DNA of 8,147 nt from SIAJ01 sp036266155 (GTDB taxonomy: Bacteria > Planctomycetota > Planctomycetia > Gemmatales > Gemmataceae), in NCBI GenBank assembly GCA_036266155.1, contig DATANR010000348.1:1-8147 (forward strand). The letters are read 5' to 3'. Numbering within the stretch: position 1 is the first letter of the stretch; the number at the start of each line of letters is the position of its first letter. Below, one piece after another: positions 1 through 7,487 of this stretch. A program made the translations under genes and the position numbers. The notes under the pieces are model-generated. The model saw nothing but the letters and a program-made list of their open reading frames with translations. It was not told the DNA's origin and did no database searches.

Positions 1-53
1 AGTTCGGCCTGATGCAAGATCTCCCGCAGACGAGGATCGAAACGCCCATCCAT
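1..53 (-). CDS. 5' end of an unidentified leftward gene
   Basis: Only the first 17 codons lie in the window, reading MDGRFDPRLREILHQAE on the minus strand. The ATG (53-51) is preceded by a strong Shine-Dalgarno run, GGAAGGAG, at 66-59 with a 5-base spacer, so this is very likely a true start. The peptide is charged and helix-like, with no signal peptide. That would suit a cytoplasmic protein, but there is too little sequence to assign a family. It is transcribed away from the nuclease gene at 547, so the gap between them must hold promoters for both directions. Confidence 0.55.
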   Translation of the reverse strand, partial: MDGRFDPRLREILHQAE

Positions 54-211
54 GGCCGCTCCTTCCGTGGAGAAAACATCGATGGAAGCGATTGTGGCCG
101 ACGGACTTCTGCGCCGTCAAGACGACATACAGTAGAACTAGAGGCAGCGGCGCGTTGAGTGGCCGCACGACAAACGAGACAAAGGGGCCTGCTGGCGATC
201 GTGTCGCCTGG

Positions 212-231
212 TTCCGACGCCCGCGTCGGAA
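212..231. repeat. Compact 9-bp inverted repeat (REP-like palindrome)
   Basis: TTCCGACGC (212-220) is followed by CC and then its exact reverse complement, GCGTCGGAA (223-231). As RNA it would form a tight hairpin with a loop of about four bases. No U-run follows on either strand, so it is not a standard intrinsic terminator. It sits between two divergent genes, so it could be an operator-like dyad or a copy of a dispersed extragenic palindrome. Only one copy was noticed in the window. Confidence 0.6.
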
Positions 232-533
232 TCGCGTCAAGCCCCAAACCCATTGTCGCAGGGTAAATGCTGCGGCCGCATGGCCCCTGCTGCAATGAGG
301 CGGGTGCGCCACATTTCATGCTTCGAGGACGGCCCTTCATCGCGGGGCCGCGCGATTCTTCCTTCCCCGTACTGATTTGGATCAGGCTGCGCTGACGCAC
401 CGCTCGGCGGCGTCGCGCTTGGCCTGATGCTCACCATCGGCACGTCGCCGGTTGCGACAACCCAGACCGCAGAACGGTCTCGGGAAGTGCTCGCGCACAA
501 GCTGGTGCCGCGCGCACACGATCTCGAACTTGC

Positions 534-540
534 AAAGGAG
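534..540 (+). promoter_or_regulatory. Ribosome binding site setting the nuclease start
   Basis: AAAGGAG lies 6 bases before the ATG at 547. This fixes the start at 547 rather than at the in-frame ATG at 427, and removes 40 residues that have no counterpart in the DUF123 family. Confidence 0.75.
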
Positions 541-546
541 TCTGTA

Positions 547-1071
547 ATGCAGCTCATGAGAAAAGTACCTCGTCGGCCTACACTGCCCGGAACTTACGTG
601 ATGGTTTACCGCATACGGGCCGCCATCGATGACTTGATCGTCGGTCAGTTAGGGACGTTCAACTTCCCGGCCGGCTATTACCTCTACATCGGTTCTGCTT
701 TCGGGCCGGGAGGGGTGAAGTGTCGGACCGACCGGCACCTGACAGCCGATACCGTCAAGCGGTGGAACATTGACTACTTGAAGCCCTTCGGGGAACCAGT
801 CGCCGTTTGGTGGACGACCGACCCGGTGAAATGGGAGTGCCGCTGGGCCGAGTTGGTGCGGCAATTGCCTGGGGGGTCTGTACCGGCACCCGAGTTTGGG
901 GCTCGTGATTGTAGGAAGTGCGCGGCCCACCTCTATCGGTTCGTCCGATGGCCATCGTTCCCGGTCTTCACCAAGATGGTGGCCGAGCGGCTAGACGGAC
1001 ATGGGCCGGTGTTCTTGTCCCAATCGACAGGCATCGGCAGCGCCGAAGTTGGGGAGGCGGGCCATGCGTGA
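547..1071 (+). CDS. DUF123 / GIY-YIG nuclease-like protein
   Basis: A predicted 174-residue cytoplasmic protein of the DUF123 family, a GIY-YIG-like fold found alone or fused to endonuclease III-type proteins. Visible landmarks are GTYVMVYRI (residues 15-23), GYYLYIGSAFGPGG (43-56), Arg60 and the RHL motif at 63-65, RWNIDYL (72-78), a conserved Glu in WECRWA (96-101), and a C-terminal DCRKCAAHLYRF (121-132) with paired cysteines and a histidine. The GTY and YYLYIG segments correspond to the GIY and YIG elements, and Arg60 and Glu97 are candidate catalytic residues. Activity of this family is not well established, so cleavage is inferred. The end of the gene overlaps a possible small ORF at 1064. 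It heads a rightward group that also contains a nucleotidyltransferase, which suits a defence or nucleic-acid processing role. Confidence 0.85.
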   Translation: MQLMRKVPRRPTLPGTYVMVYRIRAAIDDLIVGQLGTFNFPAGYYLYIGSAFGPGGVKCRTDRHLTADTVKRWNIDYLKPFGEPVAVWWTTDPVKWECRWAELVRQLPGGSVPAPEFGARDCRKCAAHLYRFVRWPSFPVFTKMVAERLDGHGPVFLSQSTGIGSAEVGEAGHA

Positions 1072-1186
1072 CGGCAATGCAACCGCCGGGTTCAGCGGAG
1101 CTGTCCCGGATTTAGTAGGGCTTGGGAAATTGGTCGAAACGCTTGGCGTCGTTGGCCCAAGCGTTCGGGCGACCGTGCGGACGTAG
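1064..1186 (+). CDS. Possible small overlapping ORF (40 residues)
   Basis: The ATG at 1064 lies inside the last codons of the nuclease gene (8-base overlap) in another frame. It is preceded by GGGGAGG at 1051-1057 with a 6-base spacer, a good Shine-Dalgarno arrangement. The product, beginning MRDGNATAGFSG, has a hydrophobic-helical middle with DLVGLGKLVETLGVVG and a basic C-terminus. I recognise no family. It could be a translationally coupled small protein, the decayed remnant of a longer gene, or chance, because the GGGGAGG also serves as coding sequence. It ends just before the hairpin at 1211. Confidence 0.3.
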   Translation: MRDGNATAGFSGAVPDLVGLGKLVETLGVVGPSVRATVRT

Positions 1187-1210
1187 AGCGGCTGGAAGGA
1201 GTGTAAGAAA

Positions 1211-1240
1211 CGTGCTGGCGGACACTTGTTCGCCAGCACG
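1211..1240 (+). repeat. Strong intergenic hairpin
   Basis: CGTGCTGGCG (1211-1220) is matched exactly by CGCCAGCACG (1231-1240). The inner bases extend the stem by three more pairs (one G-U) to a four-base loop, ACTT, giving a stem of about 13 bp. Only a short TTTT follows, about 15 bases downstream, so intrinsic termination is uncertain. It lies between the nuclease gene and the next rightward gene, so it may attenuate, protect an mRNA end, or act as a dyad binding site. Confidence 0.65.
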
Positions 1241-1341
1241 ACTGGACTCCGTCGTTTTGGTAGATATTTCGATCGCTGAGCCGAGTGAACCTCACGCTTG
1301 TCCGGCCGGTCCCAACTGAAGTCGAGGTGGCTGCGAATTGA

Positions 1342-1348
1342 GGGGGAG
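1342..1348 (+). promoter_or_regulatory. Ribosome binding site for the TTG start at 1353
   Basis: GGGGGAG lies 4 bases before TTG 1353. An in-frame TTG at 1338 also exists, but it lies upstream of this site and has no comparable one of its own, so 1353 is preferred. Confidence 0.55.
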
Positions 1349-1352
1349 CACT

Positions 1353-2006
1353 TTGGAGTTCGAGGGCGAGTTCGAGACGCACTTGACCGTCCGGGCCGGG
1401 GACGCGGCCGGGTTTGCGGCAATGCAGACGTGGGCCACTCTTCATGACCTCAACGTCCTGCACATCGTCCTCGACAGGGGCGAATCTCCGATCCAACCAA
1501 TGGTGAGTTGCCGGACATCTGGGTGGCTGTCACAGCAAATTACCGCAGCCATCGTACTTGCCGAAGAACTGACTAGTCTCGGACTCGGCGTCGTCCGCAC
1601 CAAGATCGAGGCCGCGCCGTGGAATCGGGATGTCCCCGCATCGGACGCCGAGGCCGAAACAAGGCACGCTGGAAGGTATTTCGAGCACCACGTTAAGCTC
1701 GCTCTCGACCTGTGGGCAGACGTAGCAGCATTGATATCGCTCTCGGGCCGACATGCGGCTCACCTGTCTCGGAACACTCGGCGCGAACGGGCCGATGGCC
1801 TGCTGGAGCGGTTCGTCACCCAACGATGCCACTTGGTCGGCCGAGCTACCGCCCGCCGAAGGCTTGACGAGTTGCTCGCCGCCTTGGCGGTCGCCGGACA
1901 CAAGCCGGTGAGCGTCGAGGAGGAATTCGTTGTGTACGACAGCAACCTGGGACTGGATGCCGGGTGGCTCGATGTCGCGCCCGGCGACTTATCACCCGCC
2001 AATTGA
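1353..2006 (+). CDS. Conserved protein of unknown function, partner of the nucleotidyltransferase
   Basis: A 217-residue predicted cytoplasmic protein with a TTG start. I recall related sequences as uncharacterised bacterial proteins beside AbiEii-type nucleotidyltransferases, but I cannot name a Pfam family. Conserved-looking blocks are FETHLTV (7-13), LHIVLDRGESPIQPM (36-50), VVRTKIEAAPWNRDVP (80-95), YFEHHVKL (109-116), AAHLSRN (135-141), RFVTQRC (153-159) and EEEFVVYDSN (189-198). Two H-x-[ST] triplets (His10-Leu-Thr12 and His137-Leu-Ser139) resemble the paired motifs of 2H phosphoesterases. The second lacks the usual hydrophobic residue after it, so that link is only a guess. The gene stops 23 bases before the nucleotidyltransferase and is probably co-transcribed with it, which suggests a functional pair. 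It has no wing-helix features of an AbiEi antitoxin that I can see. Confidence 0.8.
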   Translation: MEFEGEFETHLTVRAGDAAGFAAMQTWATLHDLNVLHIVLDRGESPIQPMVSCRTSGWLSQQITAAIVLAEELTSLGLGVVRTKIEAAPWNRDVPASDAEAETRHAGRYFEHHVKLALDLWADVAALISLSGRHAAHLSRNTRRERADGLLERFVTQRCHLVGRATARRRLDELLAALAVAGHKPVSVEEEFVVYDSNLGLDAGWLDVAPGDLSPAN

Positions 2007-2029
2007 TTGAACCCGCCGGAGATGCACGC

Positions 2030-3163
2030 ATGAGCACGGGCCTGCCGCCGACGTTTAACCCCACTGCTTCACGCGACGTAGCCCGGCGACCACAAGTGTT
2101 CGATCCGGCCCTCAAGCAGTATCCAACTGCCGTCCGGGCCACGGACCCGGCGTTCGCGCGTCCCGAGGACGCTGCCCGGTGGCAAGCGGCACGCCGCCAG
2201 GCAACCGACCACATTTTCCGTATCGTCGCGGAATCCGCGCACGCTGACCATCTCGTCTTACGCGGCAGCCGACTGCTCAAGGCATGGCTAGGGGACGAGG
2301 CTCGGGAGCCAGGAGATCTCGACTGGGCCGTTCGGCCGCCGCCGGCGCGACTGACCGATCCATGGTCTGCCGGACTCCTCGGCGGCCTGGTCGCTGCCGT
2401 GGCCACGCGCCCGGCCCCACTTGGGGTGACGTTCGTCGCCGAAGCGGTGGCCACGGACGACATCTGGACGTACGAGCGGGCCGCCGGACGCCGGCTCGTG
2501 TTCCCGTGGTAAGCCACGGGTCTGCCAGGTGGAAATGTTCAAGTCGACGTCGTGTTCGGCGAAGCGATCCACGATCCTCCAGTGCTGGTCCCGATCCCGG
2601 CCGCCGACGGTGGGTGCGTGACGGCGTGGGCTGCCAGCCGAGAGCAGTCACTCGCGTGGAAGCTGCTTTGGCTGGACACGGACATGTACCCACAAGGCAA
2701 GGACCTGTATGACGCGACTCTCTTGGCTTCGTTGGCTAGGCTGACGCGCACTACGCTGACTCGCAATCTTGTGGGTGAGCATCGGGAAGAACTTCCTCAC
2801 ACGGCCACTGATCTCGTTGGCCGGTGGAGGGTCGACTGGGAGAACTTCGTGCGGGAGTGCCCGTGGGTGACCGGCACCGTCACCGAATGGAGGGACCGAC
2901 TTGCGCGGGCGCTGAAGCCGACTTTCGCCGATATTGGATGGCCCACCGAAGGGTCGATTGTCTCGTCGGCCTGGCGGTCAATTGATGTCGTGGGGGTGGC
3001 TCGCGGCATCAATGAGGATCGAGCGTTCGGCCGTCTGCCAATCCTGGCCGACGCTTTGATGGATGCCGGATGCGATAACGAGGAGATCCTGAATCACTGC
3101 CGCAAGAGCGGTCCGCATTTTCGAGAGTGTTGGGTGGTGAACTTGATCTTGGGCAAGCAGTAA
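2030..3163 (+). pseudogene. AbiEii/AbiGii-type nucleotidyltransferase interrupted by in-frame TAA
   Basis: The reading frame runs from ATG 2030 (GGAG at 2018-2021) to TAA 3161-3163 and would encode 377 residues, but codon 161 (2510-2512) is TAA. Both halves match one protein of the AbiEii/AbiGii nucleotidyltransferase family. The first half has LRGS (77-80) and GDLDWAV (95-101), the G-S and D-x-D of the polymerase-beta-like active site. The second half has VQVDVVFGE (170-178), carrying the third catalytic Asp, and SREQSLAWKLLWL followed by QGKDLYD, typical of the C-terminal part. The stop separates the D-x-D from the third Asp, so neither fragment should be active. No base is gained or lost: this is a nonsense change in an otherwise clean frame, pointing to recent inactivation, a sequencing error or, less likely, readthrough. 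Intact relatives add nucleotides to RNA (tRNA in characterised toxins) and act as toxin or abortive-infection effectors. Confidence 0.75.
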
Positions 3164-3183
3164 GCGCGCAAAAATGCTGAGGC

Positions 3184-3204
3184 GCGTCACTGCGCGCGTG
3201 ATGC
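3184..3204. repeat. Weak hairpin after the nucleotidyltransferase
   Basis: GCGTCAC (3184-3190) can pair with GTGATGC (3198-3204) with one G-U pair and a 7-base GC-rich loop. It lies 21 bases after the stop codon at 3163 and has no U-run. It may help 3' end formation for the rightward group, but the evidence is thin. Confidence 0.3.
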
Positions 3205-3241
3205 TCCCGACGACTGTGTGTACAGTACAGATCTGGCGGAC

Positions 3242-3274
3242 CGGCCTTTCCCGAATCATTACCGGGAATGGCCG
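3242..3274. terminator. Inverted repeat between convergent genes, possible bidirectional terminator
   Basis: CGGCCTTTCCCG (3242-3253) pairs with CGGGAATGGCCG (3263-3274) over 12 positions with a single mismatch, leaving a 9-base loop. It lies between the stop at 3163 (rightward) and the stop at 3331 (leftward), where a shared terminator is expected. No strong U-tract follows in either direction, so it could act with Rho or simply protect mRNA ends. Confidence 0.45.
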
Positions 3275-3330
3275 ATCACCTGGAGACTGACGAAGCCAAC
3301 ATCAACAACAATTCGGATTCGCTTCGAATT

Positions 3331-5247
3331 CTAGTCGTCCAAATTAACTGGCTTGCCCGGCAGTTCTTTCCACTGCTTCCTTTGGGTCACACTCAGAATG
3401 GCGTCGATTCGATCCACATGGGCCGCGCGGATCTTCATGACCTGTGCTCGAATCTCCTCTTGTTTGCCACCCTTCTGAGCCTCGTTGAGCAGCGGTGCGA
3501 TCTTCTTTTGCATTGCCTCCACGATTTCGACAAACTGTTGCCGCTGCTTGTCAGTAAGTTCCAGCTCCTTCATGATCTCCGCATTGCCCAGCGCCAATAA
3601 GCCTTCGCGTTGGAGCATCACCTGCCGCAGGCGCTTCGACTGTGCATCATGCAACAAACCCTCAAGGAACGCGGTTAGGGTTGCTTGCGTCTTCTCTCTG
3701 TAGCCAGTGAGTTCTTTCTCACGCTCCTCCGGTTTCCCACCATCGAGCTTCTGAAAGAACTGCATGGCGTCTTGGACTGTATCGATGAGCCGTTTCTGGA
3801 TCTTCTGCTTCTGCTCGTCCGACAGCTTGAGTTCCTCCTGAACTTTGTTCCGGAACACCAGGAATGGCGGCCCGAGAGTCTCTACGATTTGTCGGCGTGC
3901 CTCTTCGGGCACTTCGCGCTGTTCTTGGGCCGGGGTATCAACTGACACTCTTTCCGGATAAGCCGGCTCGCCCAGTAGGCCGAATCGGATCTTGCAGGTC
4001 CGATCGATCCGGTGCCCGCCCGGCAGAATGGCAACTTCGTTGATATCTTGCGCGCGAGCCGAGTTAGATTTGAGCTTCTCCCTGCCCGTGGCGGATAGCG
4101 TCAGGCGAGCGATGCGGCTTCCGCTCATCTCGATGAAACCGTGCCACGTGAGGCTGATCGCGTGCATGTCGCCCGGCCCGGCGTTGGCCATTCTGTCGAT
4201 GAAAACGTCCGATGCACCCTCAACGTGCCAAACCGTCCTTTCGGCGGCGCTCTCGAATCTCGTCGCCGTGAAATTGCACCCTTTCAATTCGCCCTGGTTG
4301 CCTCCGGGGTTGTCGAGAGGTTGTACATCCAGCACGCCCATGAACGCTTGCTTCACCCATTGCCGCGTCACTTCCAGCGGGAGCTTAACAGGGTCTCTGC
4401 CGGCCGCCGTGAACGCCTTGGCCAGTCTCTCCTGTGTTTCGACTTCAATGTTGAACCGGTCTTCGATGTAGTTTTCCTGGCGGACGGTATCGGTGACCGG
4501 CAGACCGTCGTTGTCGAGCGCTCGCCCCACTAATCGGACGACAACCGTTCCCTTTGGCAGCGCCGGCTCCGCAGGACAGCGTTTCCCTTCCGGGTGGTGG
4601 TCGAGCACCGGCAGGACTTTGCCGCTGTCCTCCACGTCCTTCCGCTTTTGGCTGGGGAACTTTTGATAGACCTCCGCTGTCACCGGCTTCTTCGCGTCGG
4701 GGAATTGGCTGTAGCGTTCCTTGGCGTGGTCGAAGAAGGCAAGCAGGCTCTTGTCGTCATCAAACATCAAGGTCCAGTCGAGCACCTTGCCTGCGGAGTT
4801 GACGACGCAGATTCCTTGCGGAGCGGGTTTCGAGCGAACGATCTCGCGGTAGAGCAGGCCCTCTTCGTCGTTGGGCGGCCGGTTGACAAGACCCGCCTTG
4901 AGAGCGACAGGAATGAAATTGGCGTTGATGTGCTTGATGACGTCGGGATTTGAGAAGACCGCCTCACGGGCGGCCCCGGCGAACACTCAGCAGCGGGCGT
5001 CGTCAATCGGTCGGTCGATGAAGATCCACAGCAAAACTGGCTTCTTCTTTTCCCCAGACTCTTTGAGCCCCTCGATCAGACAGCTCTTCCAGGCGATCTC
5101 GCGCCAAGCGACTTTGGCGACTTTCAGCCCGTCGATTTCAGCCTTCAAGTCGTCGGGAGTTGCCGGCCGCTTCGCATCCGTCGGCGGCGCCTCGGCCCAG
5201 GCGAGACCAACTGACAGTACCGAGCACGCCACCATCAGATTGCGCAT
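3331..5247 (-). CDS. Candidate exported selenoprotein: thioredoxin-like domain plus LTxxQ repeats (TGA read as Sec at 87)
   Basis: If the single in-frame TGA (4989-4987) is read as selenocysteine, the frame encodes 638 residues. ATG 5247 follows AGAGGA at 5256-5251; the spacing is short. Residues 1-18 form a signal peptide (hydrophobic VACSVLSVGLAWA, cleavage near AWA-EA). A thioredoxin-like domain follows: KKPVLLWIFIDRP (67-80), DARC-Sec (83-87), then NPDVIKHINANFIPVAL (100-116) and PAPQGICVVNSAGKVLDW (141-158), where a cis-Pro would be expected. A middle region of unknown function (about 230-440) includes WHGFIEM. The C-terminal third is charged coiled helix with LSDEQ (475-479), LTDKQ (564-568) and LSVTQ (618-622), like Spy/CpxP-type LTxxQ repeats. 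The domain identity is strong on both sides of the TGA and the frame is clean, so a split gene is unlikely. The alternative is a nonsense-mutated pseudogene. A periplasmic redox or chaperone role is inferred. Confidence 0.6.
4955..4977 (-). promoter_or_regulatory. bSECIS-like hairpin after the in-frame TGA
   Basis: In the mRNA the stem GGGGCCGCC (4977-4969) pairs with GGCGGUCUU (4963-4955). Six pairs are Watson-Crick and three are G-U. The loop is CGUGA (4968-4964). Eighteen bases separate the TGA from the loop, and a G is the second loop base followed by U. This matches the published bacterial SECIS pattern of an apical loop 16-37 bases after UGA, a G among the first two loop bases, and a 4-16 bp upper stem. 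GC-rich coding DNA makes such hairpins by chance fairly often, so this is supporting evidence rather than proof. Confidence 0.5.
4987..4989 (-). other. In-frame TGA, candidate selenocysteine codon
   Basis: The minus-strand codons read GAC GAC GCT CGC TGC TGA GTG TTC GCC, giving DDARC-Sec-VFA. It is the only stop inside the 639-codon frame. Compared with DUF255-type thioredoxin proteins, where C-x-x-C precedes a downstream Phe by a fixed distance, the Sec falls at the position of the first active-site Cys (11 residues before the Phe of REAVF). That is where Sec is expected to work in catalysis. Confidence 0.55.
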
Positions 5248-5385
5248 GATTCCTCTGCTTCTTCGGATCGGGCAGTGGACGTGGAGCTTGCTGCTAATCG
5301 TACAGTATCGACGATAGCATCGCGTTCTTGGCGGAACATTCTGCAACAATGCCGCCGTAGATCCACGTACAGAAGAGTGGCCGAC
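5248..5385. promoter_or_regulatory. Divergent promoter region
   Basis: These 138 bases separate the leftward exported protein from the rightward RNA-repair operon, so promoters for both must lie here or overlap the gene starts. Local sequence is less GC-rich around 5294-5316. I could not assign -35/-10 boxes with confidence, and no clear operator dyad was seen. Confidence 0.4.
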
Positions 5386-6350
<965 letters not shown>

Positions 6351-6354
<4 letters not shown>

Positions 6355-7466
6355 ACTGGGATTCGTTGTCATCGGCATCACTGGACGACATTTTGGCCTG
6401 GTCGGCTGACCAGCCCTGGTGCCGGGCAATGGCGGACTGTCAACAGGATGCGGAGTGGCATGCGGAGGGCGATGTCTGGACGCACACCAAAATGGTGTGC
6501 CATCAGTTGGAGCGCCTCGATGAGTGGGCTTCGCTGACGCCGCATGAACGCATCGTGCTCATCTTCACGGCGATCTTTCATGACGCAGGCAAACCGCTCA
6601 CATCACAAAGGGATCCAACGACAGGTCGCATCACTTCACCCAAACATGCCATCACGGGCGCCCAGCTTGTGCGGGGCGTGCTGCGCGATCTCGACTATCC
6701 GCTGCTAGTGCGCGAAGAGATCGCCCGGATGGTGCGTTGTCACGGCCGACCGGTCTTCTTGCTTGAAAAGCCCGATCCGGCGCGTGAAACGATCACGCAT
6801 TCGTGGTGGGTCGTCAATCGCTTGCTCTTCCTGTTCACCCTGGCCGATACGCGCGGGCGGCACACCGCCGAGATGGGCCGTCCGGAGGAAAACTTGCATC
6901 TGTGGCGCATGGTGGCCGAGGAAAACGAGTGCTTTGACCAGCCCTACCGATTCGTCAACGAACAGGCGCGTTTCCTGTATTTCCGCAAGCCGGACGCAAA
7001 CCGCTTCTTCGTTCCACACGAAGACTATCGCTGTACGGTGACGATGATGTCGGGCCTTCCTGGCAGCGGCAAGGACACCTGGCTAGCACTGAACCGGCCT
7101 GAGCTGCCGTGGGTTTCACTCGACGGCATTCGCGGCGAATTGGAGGTTGATGCCACCGACGACCAGGGGGAGGTGATTCAATTGGCGCGCGAGCGGTGCC
7201 GCGAATTCCTTCGAGCACGGGAGTCCTTCGCCTTCAACGCCACGAATCTGTTGCGCCAGACCCGTCAACGTTGGATCAACCTGTTCGCCGACTACGGCGC
7301 GCGCATTGAGTTGATCTACATCGAGCCGCCCATGTCAATCATCTTGCGCCAGAACAAGGAACGCAGTCGCAATGTCCCTGAAAGAGTCGTTCGCGAACTC
7401 GCCGCCAAGTGCGAGCCTCCGACCTGGGCGGAAGCGCATCATCTGGAGATGCGCGATCGATCGTGA
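6351..7466 (+). CDS. HD-Pnk end-healing enzyme (HD phosphoesterase + 5'-OH polynucleotide kinase)
   Basis: A 371-residue bifunctional enzyme. The N-terminal half is an HD domain: HTKM (His45), FHDAGKP with His77-Asp78, KHA (His99), CHG (His131) and LADTRGR (Asp166). The C-terminal half is a T4 Pnk-like P-loop kinase: GLPGSGKDT (235-243), SLDGIRGEL (256-264) with the general-base Asp258, FNATNL plus Arg (295-302), and a lid, RQNKERSRNVPERVV (333-347). The order matches HD-Pnk from Runella slithyformis, a characterised enzyme whose HD domain removes 2',3'-cyclic or 2'/3' phosphates and whose kinase phosphorylates 5'-OH ends. It would prepare ends for the ligase just upstream. The ATG overlaps the ligase TGA by 4 bases, indicating translational coupling. 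Length and motifs appear complete, with no frame problem. Confidence 0.9.
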
Positions 7467-7487
7467 ACCAAATCAGGCCCGAGTCGA

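Larger units (their letters stand above)
54..546. other. Intergenic stretch without a convincing gene
   Basis: This stretch separates two divergent genes. ORFs that cross it (for example 92-298 plus and 237-557 minus) have no recognisable domain and no convincing ribosome binding site. The reading frame of the nuclease gene stays open upstream to 427, but the strong Shine-Dalgarno site at 534-540 argues that translation starts at 547. The one clear structure is the palindrome at 212-231. I could not pick a promoter with confidence. Confidence 0.6.

Noticed and set aside
427..546. Longer version of the nuclease gene starting at ATG 427
   Set aside because: Extra 40 residues show no family match, while AAAGGAG at 534-540 fits the start at 547.
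237..557. Minus-strand 106-codon ORF overlapping the start of the nuclease gene
   Set aside because: Low-complexity Ser/Arg/Pro-rich product with no domain. It overlaps the better supported gene at 547 and has no ribosome binding site.
1846..2517. Long minus-strand ORF (223 codons) across the nucleotidyltransferase region
   Set aside because: Arg/Ser/Ala-rich shadow frame typical of GC-rich DNA; the plus strand carries clear family motifs.
2510..2551. Possibility that the TAA in the nucleotidyltransferase is a recoded codon or that the second half starts on its own
   Set aside because: TAA is not a known Sec or Pyl codon, no slippery site was seen, and the third catalytic Asp lies upstream of the first usable start of the second half.
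3213..3230. CTGT...ACAG pattern resembling a LexA (SOS) box
   Set aside because: The spacing between CTGT and ACAG is 4 or 9 bases, not the 8 of the enterobacterial box, and it lies between convergent gene ends rather than at a promoter.
3268..4953. Several plus-strand ORFs antisense to the exported protein
   Set aside because: They are shadows of the minus-strand gene, rich in Leu/Ser/Arg, with no domains.
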